64,000 nt of DNA from Bremia lactucae (Eukaryota > Oomycota > Peronosporomycetes > Peronosporales > Peronosporaceae), in contig NC_090614.1 in the NCBI RefSeq assembly GCF_004359215.1, positions 1,586,749 through 1,650,748 on the forward strand, given 5' to 3'. The notes under the pieces were generated by a model. It saw nothing but the letters and a program-made list of their open reading frames with translations, was not told the origin of the DNA and made no database searches. How positions within the stretch are numbered: the stretch's first letter is position 1; each line of letters starts with the position of its first letter. The position numbers were made by a program, and so were the translations under genes. Positions 31,217-41,939 of this stretch are shown here, in pieces.

Positions 31217-34200
31217 ATGTCCGTGTCTCAATGTCTATACGAGCTATGGGTTGAGAGTCGAGAGAGCAACGCTACTGCGTTCGTGCAGACTGCTATCGAT
31301 CGAACACAATTGTCGTACACGGAGGTGTATCAATGGAAATCGAGTTTACAACAAGCGTTGAATGGTGACAGCCAGCGGCTCGTAGTGGGTATAAACCTGA
31401 TTCCATTTTCAATCGAAGAGACGGTTGCAATGCTTCTAGTTGCCGAACAACGACGTTGGATCTATGTGCCGATTGATATGGAAATTTCCATAAACCAACA
31501 ACTTTCAATTCTGCAAAGTGCAGGCATTAATCGTCTCGTGACGACAGCAACAAGTCAATTATTCAGGTATTTTTCATGTGCAATCGAGACAAAAACAATT
31601 GTGACCGTGTCAAGTCCGTTTGAATCGGTCGAAGTACTCGATGTATTCAAAAGGAAGCCAATTGATCGTGACACACCAGAGGTGGGGATGACTCAACGAC
31701 TTTATGCGGAAGAAAACAATTTGCCTTTATACGTGTTGTATACATCGGGGACAACGGGCAAACCTCGCGGTGTCGTTGGAACGCGTATCGGTGCGTGGAC
31801 ACGCTTAATGTGGATGTGGAAAACGTATCCATTTGCAACGCTCAGCAATAGTATATTGTCGAGTGAACGAGTCTTACGAGCTACCAAGTTGTCTTTTGTC
31901 GATTCGATATGGGAGATCTTAGGCGCCTTTATTAAACGTGTGCCAATTGTTCATTTCCAATCGTTACAAAGTCCACCAAAGGTTGAATCGTCATGGTATC
32001 TCAAGAGCGTGCTGCTTGATACTAGTGCCAGGATCCTCGATCTTATTCATCGTGAAAAAGTGACTCGCTTGACTGCTGTGCCAAGTGTATTGGAGATGTT
32101 ACTAGTGCAGTCAATTGCGAAAAACCACGTCTTTGCGTTAAGTAGCCTTTGCTATATCTTAAGCAGTGGCGAGCCATTGCGTCTCCCGTTTTTTCTTCAA
32201 TTAACAAAATACTTGCCTGACGTTGTGGTCCTTAATCTTTACGGTGCGATTTAAAAACTTTTGTGTTTGATGATATAAAAAAGACATTTTTTTTGGACAG
32301 GGAGTACCGAAATAAGTGGTGATGTCACGTGTATGAAGCTTAAAGGACCTTTTACTCGAACTCAATTAACTTTGTGGCAACAATATGGGATCCCGATTGG
32401 AAAGCTCGATTCTTGTGGAGTGATTGGAAGTTCAACGTCACTATTGCTTCTACCGAACAAGCTCGATCAAAATGCCTTGGCTGCGACTGACAACAGTCAC
32501 GAAAGTTTATGGCCCCAACACGATTTTCGCAAGATTTTTCATTCCACATGCACTAGTGCGAAAGGGATGTTATATGTTTCCGGATCTCTTGTGTCGTTAG
32601 GATACATTGCTGATGCAAGGAAAGAGGAATCTTTTGTGGAAATTCATGCGACTCGCTGGTTTTGCACTGGAGACGTTTGTTGTGTTGTAAACGATGAATT
32701 GTTCTTTTGTGGACGAAAAGATCAGGCTGTGAAGATTCATGGACAACGAGTGTATCTCGAGGCAGTGGAATGTGCAGTGGCAAGGGGCTTACAAGACATG
32801 GCCAACAACGCGTCTAGGAGGGAACCTTTTTCAGTCATAGCACTTAAAATGACAATGAACCAGGGCAAGAAATATGCACTACTTCGACAACGAATTGTAG
32901 CTTGTATTATCGATGACCATTTGGAAAGTCTCTCGATCGTTCGCGAACCACAGATTCGAGTACTAACAACTTGGATCGCTACCCATTATGGAACGCCACA
33001 TTCCCCTCAGGATATTTTTAGAATCTCTAAACATGCAGTGCCACGACTTGCACACGGAAAGATTGATCGTCGAGCACTGGAGTTAAAGATCTTGGAGTTT
33101 TCAAGTCATCAAGAGTTGAAACTTTCGAGCACAATCAACGAGAAAAGCTTTGCAGAAGTGCACCTTGCTAAATCGTTGAGGAATGTACTTGGCATTTCGT
33201 TCTCTACTTGCGTTACTGATGATATGCGGATGCAAACTTTTGCAGACTTGGGCGGCAACTCGCTCGTAGTGACTCTTTTTCAGCATGAGCTTAATCAAAT
33301 CTTTGAAACGCGTACTCTGTTTGATCACCACGTGGTACGCGTGCTTTTTTTTCCCTTTGTTCTATGCTGTCCAAAAGAGTTATTTTGCTGATTTTATTGT
33401 GGGTATCGACAGCTGAAGATGACTATGAATGAGTTATTAATAATCTTAGAATCCGAGTGTTCGAGAAAATCGAATTACAATTCGAGAAAACAGAAAAATG
33501 AGCGCCAAGACGTGCTTCAAAGTAGTACGACTGATGCGTTCGGATATATTGACTCCAAACGACGGAAGAGAAATGAATTTACACGAAATGATATTATTGA
33601 CACTAGCACTGAATCGCATCTCGAAACTCTTCACTTTCTTACTCGCTGCAATCATTCGTCGAAACGATTTCAAGATTCTCCGTTACTAACATCGTACGTC
33701 CCCTCAAGCTTACCAAAATCAGCGTCTGTTCAAGCATCTTCGTGCTTGTCATTGGAATTTGCGTGGCGCGTGAATTTAAGCAAATGTATCGATGCGTCTC
33801 CCCTTGTTGTCCAGCGTTATGACTCGAACAGTACAGCAATGTTTACGTGGGCTATTATCGGATCCCATTCTCGTCAGCTCGTTTGTATTGATGTCTTGAA
33901 TGCTGGACAAGAAAAGTGGCGAGTGATACTGGACGATCGTATCGAAGCTAGTGCCGCTCTTTGCCGAAAGCACAAGATCGTTTATGTTGGTACCTACTCG
34001 GGCTCGTTCTATGCGCTTGACTTGTATACTGGCAACGTACGCTGGCAATTTCAAGCCAAGGAATCAATCAAAGCCTCGGCTGTCGTAATAGATCAAGAGA
34101 ATCTTGTCCTCTGTGGGGCCTATGACCAGAATCTGTACGCATTAAACGCCATTGACGGTCACCTTCATTGGGTCTATCCTCTTCAAGGCAGTATGTTTGC

Positions 34201-34882
34201 ATCCCCTTTCTATTGCGTTTGGACAAAGCAGCTATTTGTCGCGACGACAAAAGGAATTGTCGAATGTTTAGTAGTATCGACATGTGATCAAATCAAGAGT
34301 CACTGGAAGCTTCAGCTTCCAGCTCCCGTGTTTGCTGGATTAAACATCGACAACGAGTCCAATACGTTGCTTATTGGGTGTGCCGATGGCAAGCTGTACG
34401 GCGCGAATACGTCGACTGGTCATATACAATGGCAAGTCACAACGGACAAACCGATTTTTAGCTCGCCTTGTGTCTACGCTCATGGGTTGGCGGTTTTTGG
34501 ATCCCACGACGGTTTCTTGCGAAAAATCAAGTGTCGTACTGGGGAACTCGTGTGGGCTAGTAATCTATCTGGCGCTTTGTTTGCATCGCCAACCGTTTTT
34601 CAACTTGTGGCAGGTGATAGGAAGGGCAAAGAGGCAACAGATTGTGGAGATGTGGTTTGCTGTGTGGCCATGACAACTGGTCGCTTATGTTTCTGTGATG
34701 AGAAAACTGGGTCGATTTTCTATGAAACCAGCAGTTTATCGGGGAAAGCTGGCAGTAATGTTGATATGAATGAAACTCTCGGTCCGTTGTTTGGCTCCCC
34801 TGTCATTGTCGATACTTTTTGCTTGATCGGAACGCGTACCAATTATTTCGTGGCCTTTAATCTCGCATTAACGAATTGGTAA
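31217..34882 (+). CDS. AASDH: Acyl-CoA synthetase family member 4 / beta-alanine-activating enzyme
   Basis: Exons 31217-32243, 32301-33334 and 33413-34882 give 1176 residues; introns of 57 and 78 nt are GT-AG and restore family sequence. The adenylation domain comes first: the ATP loop YTSGTTGKPRGVV (residues about 175-187), LNLYGSTEISGD across splice 1, CTGDVC, and the catalytic-Lys region HGKIDRRALE. A carrier domain follows with the phosphopantetheine site DLGGNSLVV. The C-terminal ~400 residues are PQQ-like beta-propeller repeats (YVGTYSGSFYALDLYTGNVR, CGAYDQNLYALNAIDGHLHW, GCADGKLYGANTSTGHIQW, FGSHDGFLRKIKCRTGELVW). This adenylation-carrier-PQQ order is that of AASDH/ACSF4. The enzyme loads an amino or fatty acid, probably beta-alanine, on its own carrier; the acceptor is unknown. 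The start is the first ATG in frame (MSVSQCLYELWVES). Confidence 0.88.
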
Positions 34883-35055
34883 ATAAATATGGGTATCACA
34901 GTGAGCATAAAGGAGTCATTTTTAAGTCAAATTGTCGTTGACTGATTCATTTGGATTAAAATGAAATCTAAAATGTGCCATTTTACGAAAATAGATCCCT
35001 TTTAAAACCAATATAGACTTGCATTCTATCCTTTCGAAACGCCACGCTCGGTAGA

Positions 35056-36597
35056 ATGACATTAGGACGAAGCTTCTCCGTGCTATCTATCCATGCACTT
35101 GGCTTTCTACTACTCGCACTAGACACGTCTATGGGCGTACGAGCTCACAATCTTCAGCGTCTTCAGGATTTTCGTGGTCATGAGTACTTTGTGCAGTTTG
35201 GACTACACCAGTCAGAGGACGATCCGGTAGAGCCTCCTGTTAATGAGGACTACTTTCCTAACGCCATCTTAGACCACTTTGCTCCTGTATCAAAGCGATT
35301 GCTATGGAATCAACGCTACCAGGTGAATGAAGAGTTTTGGGGTGGCCACGGCTTCCCTGTCTTTCTCTACATTGGAGGCGAGGGGCCACTGGGCCCCAAA
35401 GCCATCACCAATCATACCTTCATCTACTTCCTCGCCGAGCAACACCACGCACTACTTGTGGCATTAGAACATCGATTCTATGGCCGTTCGTACCCAACTA
35501 CAGACATGAGTTTGCCAAATCTGGCGTATCTTTCAAGTGAACAGGCCCTGGCCGATTTGGCACATTTTCACGCCTTTATCACGGAAAAATATAGTCTTAT
35601 TGATACAAAGTGGGTCGCCTTTGGTGGTAGCTATCCTGGCAATTTAGCAGCGTGGGTCAAATTGAAATACCCTGCATTATTTACTGGCACTGTAGCGAGC
35701 TCGGCTCCTTTGCATGCAAAGAAGAACTTTTACGAATACATGGAAGTCGTTGGTGATGGTTTACGATACTTTGGAGGAGGTGCGTGTTATTATCAAGTCG
35801 AACAAGCCATTATTAAGCTTGGAAAGGCTCTTGATGGAGCGCAAGACGATCGTGAACAAGTCTTGGCGCTCTTTTCTCCGTGTTACCCTATGACGACGGA
35901 ATTAGATGACTCGGTCTTTGCAACATCTATAATAGGAGCGTTTCAAGATATTGCACAGTATAATAAAATTCACGAAGAAGTCATGACGCTTTCGGATGTA
36001 TGCAAGCACTTTAGCAAGCCTGGCGATGCTATCAATAAATTGGCTTCGTTTATTAATTCCACACGTGTTGGCAATTGTCTAGATTCGAAATTTCAAGGCG
36101 TTCCAAATGGAACGATTGAAGTGCTTGGTCGTGATCAATTTGATGGCAAAAGCAGTGCTCGGCAATGGGTCTATCAAACGTGCAATGAATTTGGCTACTT
36201 TCAAACCACAAGTAGTCGAGAATCTCCTTTTTACGCACTCCGTGCAGTGACAGAAGCCAATATTGGATCTACAATTTGTTCTCTTGTCTATCAAATGGAT
36301 AGAGCCCCGGACATTGCGACTACGAATCTCGACTATGGCTCGCTAAATATTTTCGTTGAACACGTGACGTTTCCAAGCGGTACAATTGATCCGTGGCATG
36401 CGTTAGCGGTGCGTAATTCAACTAAACTTCCTTTAACGACGGCAGAAGCCGTGTATATCGAGGGAACGGCTCACTGCGCGGACATGTATTACCCGAGTAC
36501 CCGCGATACGCCAGAACTGGTGTGGGCCCACGATCAAATAGCTGCTCGCGTGAAATCGTACCTAGTTGAAACCGATCGCGTTGTTGCAGTTGAGTAA
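35056..36597 (+). CDS. Serine carboxypeptidase S28 (prolyl carboxypeptidase-like)
   Basis: Encodes 513 residues in one exon. A hydrophobic signal sequence (residues about 1-29) indicates secretion or a lysosomal/vacuolar location. The catalytic Ser is in GGSYPG (S192), the Asp in GTIDPWHAL (residues about 441-449) and the His in EGTAHCADMY (about 473-482). Other family blocks are LDHFAPVSKRLLWNQRYQVN, FLYIGGEGPLGP and ALEHRFYGRSYP. This family, which includes prolyl carboxypeptidase, DPP7 and thymus-specific serine protease, removes residues next to proline; the exact specificity cannot be read here. The start ATG opens the signal peptide directly. It lies 106 bp upstream of eIF3d on the same strand. 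Confidence 0.9.
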   Translation: MTLGRSFSVLSIHALGFLLLALDTSMGVRAHNLQRLQDFRGHEYFVQFGLHQSEDDPVEPPVNEDYFPNAILDHFAPVSKRLLWNQRYQVNEEFWGGHGFPVFLYIGGEGPLGPKAITNHTFIYFLAEQHHALLVALEHRFYGRSYPTTDMSLPNLAYLSSEQALADLAHFHAFITEKYSLIDTKWVAFGGSYPGNLAAWVKLKYPALFTGTVASSAPLHAKKNFYEYMEVVGDGLRYFGGGACYYQVEQAIIKLGKALDGAQDDREQVLALFSPCYPMTTELDDSVFATSIIGAFQDIAQYNKIHEEVMTLSDVCKHFSKPGDAINKLASFINSTRVGNCLDSKFQGVPNGTIEVLGRDQFDGKSSARQWVYQTCNEFGYFQTTSSRESPFYALRAVTEANIGSTICSLVYQMDRAPDIATTNLDYGSLNIFVEHVTFPSGTIDPWHALAVRNSTKLPLTTAEAVYIEGTAHCADMYYPSTRDTPELVWAHDQIAARVKSYLVETDRVVAVE

Positions 36598-36703
36598 CAC
36601 ACCTTAAATGATGTGGTTCACATTTAATTAAGAAACACACCTTACTTCACACAATCACTTAAGAAACTCGTCCTTTTGACTGGTTCGGGACGTTATTGAA
36701 AAG

Positions 36704-38757
36704 ATGGCGTCGTACGAGACGCCACGCGTTGACGTGAATGTGAATGGATGGGGCCCCACGGTCTTGCCAGAGCAGTTTCTGAATGTCCCATACGCTCCTT
36801 TTAGCAAAGGGGATAAGCTCGGCAAAGCAGCAGACTTTGTATCGAACTACGCGCCGCGTGGGTCCCGATACGTACGGGACCCATCGGGTGTCAATGTGGA
36901 ATTCCAGTACAAGCACGATACCAAGGATGACGCGACGTTCCAGCTCGTGGATACATCAAAAGGAACGCGTCCAAAGACAGAAGATCGATTGCGTCCGACA
37001 TGGAACCAGCAACGCTTTGGTGGGCGAGGTGGGCGTGGGGGGCAGGGTGGGCGTGGTGCATATACTACTGATAAACCCGATCCGAATGGTCCTACAACGT
37101 CTTCGGCGCAACTTCGTATGAAAGGAATGCAGAAACAAAACAAGCGCTGGGATCGACTTAGTAATGCGCGTCGGGCTTTTACTTTTCGCCGTCGTGACGA
37201 AGTGCGTGCCGATCGCGTTGCGTCCGTTCTTGTCCAAACCACTTGGAACCTCCTGGACGAGTTTGAATTGCAACAACTTACGAAATTACAAGCGAATATT
37301 CCAAAGACGGATGATGTGAAATGGTGTGGGGAATTGCGTGAGTTTGACGCCGCATTTGACCGGATTACGTCGCGTACAAACACGCGAGTCCATCGATTTG
37401 ACGACCGTGATTTTTATTATGTTACGACGACGGATGATCCTGTGATTGAAGAATTGGCGCAGCAAGGACAGGCCCGAGTGTTTGCAACCGATGCGATCCT
37501 GTCGCATCTAATGACGTGCACGCGTTCAGTGTATCCATGGGATATTGTAGCCCAGCGAGTGAATAATATGGTGTTCTTTGACAAGCGCGATGCGTCGAAT
37601 TTTGACCTTCTTTCAGTTAATGAAAATGCCTCGGATCCCCCGACTCAAGATGATGTGGAACACATGAATCATCCGGATCGTCTGAGTCTTGAGGCCACGA
37701 TGATTAATCAGAATTTGTCGCAACAAGTGCTCAAAAGTGGCAATGGGGCTTTTTTTAAACAATTTGATGCCCCAAATCCATTTGCTAGTGACGGTGGCAA
37801 ACCCGCGAGTTGTGCTTATCGGTACCGTAAATTTGATTTAGGAGGTGGATTAAATCTTGTAGCACGTTGTGAAGTCCAGAGCGTGGCGGTTAAAAAGGGG
37901 ACGCAACATTATGTGTCGACGTTCGCACTTAATGAATATGACCCTAAATTTCCGGGATCGATCGAGTGGCGTAAGAAAATTGATTCTCAGGTGCGTAAGA
38001 GTGAATGTATTTTTGTGTCGTGGGTATTTGCATGTGGGGTGCTATTTTATATGCGAGACTTCATGATTTTTGCATCTGATATACGCTATTCCTACACATT
38101 TGGTGCGGAGAAACGATGAGATGAAAGTCGATTTAGGCATACAGTACCTGTATATTTTTATTATTTTGCCCATGGTTAAATGGGCTTGCCCGTACAAGGC
38201 TGTGTGTGGATGGGGTGCTCGATGAATGCCCACAATATTTGATATATACGCTATTCCTATACTCTTGATGAGGAAAGCTCAATGTTAGGAGAGACTCCAC
38301 CACACTTGTATACTTTTGAACACAAACACGATAGATTACACGCTTACCAAATGTTTTTGTTATGTGTTTTTTGCAGCGAGGTGCGATCTTAGCCAACGAG
38401 CTCAAGAATAATTCATACAAACTAGCAAAGTGGACGGCCCAGGCGCTACTTGGCGGCGTGGATGAGATGAAGTTAGGCTACGTGTCTCGCTTGAACTTTA
38501 AGGACCCGTACTCGCACGTGGTGCTGGGTATGCAGTCATACAACCCCAAAACATTCGCAACACAAATCGCTTTGAATCAGAACAACACGTGGGGGATTGT
38601 GAAGATGTTGTCCGAGTTGTTGCTAGAACAGCCCGAGGGCAAGTATGTGATTATGAAGGACCCGAACAAACCAATAGTCCGTCTGTTTTCTGTGCCGCTT
38701 GGCACATTTGATGAGGAGAGTGAAGAAGACGACAACGACGAAGATTATGAGCAATGA
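36704..38757 (+). CDS. EIF3D: Eukaryotic translation initiation factor 3 subunit D
   Basis: Exons 36704-37990 and 38377-38757 encode 555 residues. eIF3d is a subunit of the eIF3 complex on the 40S ribosome and can bind the mRNA cap. Family blocks: [34 protein letters not shown], an RG-rich linker ([15 protein letters not shown]) before [53 protein letters not shown], and in exon 2 [20 protein letters not shown] and [20 protein letters not shown]. The acidic C-terminal tail ([14 protein letters not shown]) is usual. The intron (GTGCGT...TTGCAG) is 386 nt, four to six times longer than the others in the island, and holds a repeated segment (see findings). Confidence 0.95.
37991..38376 (+). other. 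Long intron of eIF3d with flanking direct repeat
   Basis: Inside the intron, tgatatacgctattccta (38077-38094) recurs as tgatatatacgctattccta (38240-38259), bracketing about 145 bp. The pattern suits a small insertion with a target duplication. The insert shows no coding sequence or clear pol III boxes. Confidence 0.4.
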
Positions 38758-40260
38758 GCGTTGCTCTGAAGCTGGTCCTTGGAGTTCCATGGACCTGTTA
38801 AATTTAATTGAAACAAAAAATTGTCTTTCTGCATGCAGTCTTTAAATTGAAACCATACGATAACCAAGTTTAACTTCTTGCAAGATGCGGACTTTACACC
38901 AAGGCAAGGAAACCCTTGAGCAATCATGTAAAAGATCTCATAGAAAAGCACGTGTTTTCTTTTCGGCAATACTTCAAAGTAACCGCACGCGTCAGTAACG
39001 AACAGATTTTCTTGTTAATGTAAAACTTTGTTGCGTAGGCTATACCTTCCACATCAGCTGCGAGCATAATTAGTCCGTGATCTTCAACTTAAACTCTACC
39101 GCCTCAACTCGACTAGAAGGCCGGTGGTTGGCCGTAGCACCCCAGCAAGATATGTTCTGTATTTGTAGCCCATGAAACCCTCTTTGTAAGCCTTAAACCA
39201 GCTCTCTCGCGAGTCAACATGAAACGTCCATCTTCGACACATAACACAGATGGCCGACCAGACATCCGAATCAGCAAGCTTGAACATTGTATCGTGTCCC
39301 TTACGTTTTATTGTATGCACACTTGCAACGTCGGTCGTACGAGGAAGTCTTTTATTGTGTTACAAATGCATTGACGGCAGTACTTTATACGCAAGCACTT
39401 GCGTTATGGACTCGTCTGCTATGGCAACTTCCTCTCCGAGCAAACGACGAAAGCATTGCCGATTTCTATTCCGTCCTACGCAATTTTTTCCGCTGTTGAT
39501 GCCACTGTCGACATCGTGTACAGTCTTCCCTTTAATAACTTGTAGCTTTTTTCCTAAACGTTTTGACGGTTATTAGTTATGGATTACAGTTAGTCACAGG
39601 GTTAGCGATGATAGAACGACCACGATAAACGTTAAATTCTATAAGTTAACGAAAGATATTCGTTTAGGAGGGATACGTTATCAGAGGGACGACTGTACTT
39701 ATTTGCAGCCGAAAAGTGTTAGAAACACGACTTTCATGACGCAATTGACGATTCGTTCGACGCGACATGACTATCGTTTTTCATGACGAACAGGACTCAA
39801 TTCTTTTCAGCAAGAAAACAAATCCATTCCACGCCCGCGAAAAGCTTTATCTAAATTATCGTATGTTTACAAGGCTTTTTTGTTTATCTGTAAAAGCCCT
39901 TGCTCACGTAAATAAATGATCAATCAATGTAATCAAACGATTGTAATAGGCCTCGACTTGATCACAGAAAAAGGGTAGGAATTAGCGTAACCCCCCTTTA
40001 CAGCCCTTTATGTATTCGATAGCCTTTAAAAAAAGAGCGAGTACGCATGTTTTCTCGGCCACGAGTAGTCTCGCCAACTGTAGCAAAGCCCACTACAAAG
40101 TCGCTACCATGAATTTGCTCCCAGATGGTGCTATCGTACCATATAGTCTACGCGCATGTCCACCATCCCTTGTTCGTGACAAAAACGAATTCATTAGTGT
40201 CATTTTACGTTTTAAAGAGTCAGCACCTTAACACAAATTCACCGTTAATTTTAAAAAAAC
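38758..40260. other. Intergenic stretch, no clear gene
   Basis: It holds a 63-residue minus-strand frame starting at the ATG at 39287 and ending at 39096 (MFKLADSDVWSAICVMCRRW, then RESWFKAYKEGFMGYKYRTY). The Trp/Tyr content is protein-like, but I cannot name it and see no flanking exons. A plus-strand frame at 40010-40231 has no family features. The last ~260 bp must contain the START-FYVE promoter. Confidence 0.3.
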
Positions 40261-41601
40261 ATGGAAGGCAGACGCACCGTCTCGACCAATTCGGAGAACG
40301 TGTGGCTTAAAGGCAAGCGCCAGGAGCTCTGGTCTACTCTCCACCAGCGACTTATTGCAACGCCTTTATTTAATGGAAAGGTTCGAAAAGAGAAAGACAG
40401 TGACAACGACGAACATCAAGACGTAGTTCCCGACAATGACATGAACAACAATCGATTGAAACACCGAGTACGGTGTCGATCCAATTACGACGCAAGAGGA
40501 CGTTGTCGTAACCTGGACCTTGAGAACACGACGTTTCTAAGTCCAGCTCAGAAAGCCGGTTGCTATGGCTATATTAAACGCCGATACACAATTGCCCTTG
40601 CTTTTGCCTCAAATGATGCGACGGACGACATTCGAGAGCCAAGTAACATCTCCCCAGCGGAAGAAAGTGATGTTATTGGATCGAATTGGGAGTTTACGAA
40701 GCTTAAAAATGGTGTCCACCTCTTTAAATCAAAACGTTCCCAGTGTGAAGTTCGTGGAAGTACCCGTGTGAATGCTTCGGTTAAGAACGTCATGTCAATT
40801 CTTTCAACGGGGGCATCGACCCAAGCATTTGCCGACGCTCAAAAGATTATCTTCGGTGCAGATCAAGTGATTGAAGCCAAAGTACTTGCGTCTTGTGCCG
40901 ACTCCACGACGTCACGGTATTTTCATTGTGGACTCAAGTACCAAGCAATGAAGAATCCATTTGGAACCGCACCTTTGGATCTCGTGTTCTTAGACTACAC
41001 GGACGTGAAAACAACATCCGAAGGAAAGTTACTGGGGTTTCGTATTTTGGAATCCATTCGGATTCCAGCATTGCAACCTGCTTTCAAGTATCTCCGCGCG
41101 TCCATTCGATGTGAAGTGTATACTGTCGTAGAAACGGACACCCCTGGTGTCGTTGACGTCACGTTTGCATCGCACTTGGATCCAAAGAGTAAATGCGCTT
41201 CGATCAAACGATCGCAGTGGCTTGACCTCGCCTGTGCTCGTCTTGGAAACATCCGAAGTTATGCCGAGAAAACAAGTATTGGAGGCCACTTGTCTTTGGA
41301 TTCTAAACCACTGTCCCATGGCGAGTCCGAGTCATTGCACGCGCATTGCAATGTATGTCAACATGGTTTTTCGTTTTTTCGAAAACGATATACTTGTCAA
41401 CGTTGTAATGAATGGACCTGTGGACGATGTTGTCGAAAGATGCCCGTATTGATCGACTCGCTCTCAAAGTGCGTGACTGTGTGCTTGAGTTGTATTTTAC
41501 ACTCTCGAAATCACCCGGATGAGATTCGACGTGGTGAACTTGGCATCTCGACACGACGACGCGATATTATTAATAAGACGTTTATCATTTACGACGAATA
41601 A
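40261..41601 (+). CDS. START-like / FYVE zinc finger protein
   Basis: Encodes 446 residues in one exon. After a polar N-terminus, residues about 140-345 match the START-like lipid-binding domain that oomycetes carry in large numbers (GSTRVNASVKNVMSILSTGA, SRYFHCGLKYQAMKNPFG, LDLVFLDYTDVKTTSEGK, RSQWLDLACARLGNIRSYA). Residues about 362-412 form a FYVE-type zinc finger with paired cysteines: CNVC, CQRC, CGRC and CVTVCLSC. The usual basic R(K)HHCR patch is replaced by RKRYTCQRC, so PI3P binding may be weak or altered. START-FYVE proteins are expected to act at endosomal membranes; the lipid is unknown. It is convergent with the hydro-lyase gene (about 340 bp between stops). Confidence 0.85.
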   Translation: MEGRRTVSTNSENVWLKGKRQELWSTLHQRLIATPLFNGKVRKEKDSDNDEHQDVVPDNDMNNNRLKHRVRCRSNYDARGRCRNLDLENTTFLSPAQKAGCYGYIKRRYTIALAFASNDATDDIREPSNISPAEESDVIGSNWEFTKLKNGVHLFKSKRSQCEVRGSTRVNASVKNVMSILSTGASTQAFADAQKIIFGADQVIEAKVLASCADSTTSRYFHCGLKYQAMKNPFGTAPLDLVFLDYTDVKTTSEGKLLGFRILESIRIPALQPAFKYLRASIRCEVYTVVETDTPGVVDVTFASHLDPKSKCASIKRSQWLDLACARLGNIRSYAEKTSIGGHLSLDSKPLSHGESESLHAHCNVCQHGFSFFRKRYTCQRCNEWTCGRCCRKMPVLIDSLSKCVTVCLSCILHSRNHPDEIRRGELGISTRRRDIINKTFIIYDE

Positions 41602-41939
41602 ATGAAACACGCAGGGTGAAGACCTTTTTAAGGTCTTGGGACGGAGAGAGAGAGGCTTGTACGAGTTCGTACCTCTGGACTTTTCGCTTCATAGGCTTGC
41701 AAGCAGTGTATGATCAGCATGAATGTCCGATCCATTCATGGAACAACCTGCCGAGAACACGTCAAACGTTTTGAATTGCGTCAAGAGATCGTACGAGTGA
41801 TCTGTCAGGGAATTGACAACAGTATTCCATTAGCAACTACAAATAGTCCTTTAACGCTTTATCTTTAGCAATCGTATTTTCCTAGAACGAGTCAAATTAC
41901 GTCACTTAAATCAATTGAACGCTTTCAACTCCAATTATT
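41602..41939. other. Convergent 3' intergenic region
   Basis: These 338 bp lie between two facing stop codons. A short inverted motif, GACCTTTTTAAGGTC (41620-41634), lies near the end of the START-FYVE gene. It is a perfect short palindrome with no proven role. Confidence 0.3.

Noticed and set aside
36847..37383. Long minus-strand frame opposite eIF3d.
   Set aside because: It is an antisense shadow of the conserved eIF3d exon, caused by its codon bias and Gly/Arg-rich linker.
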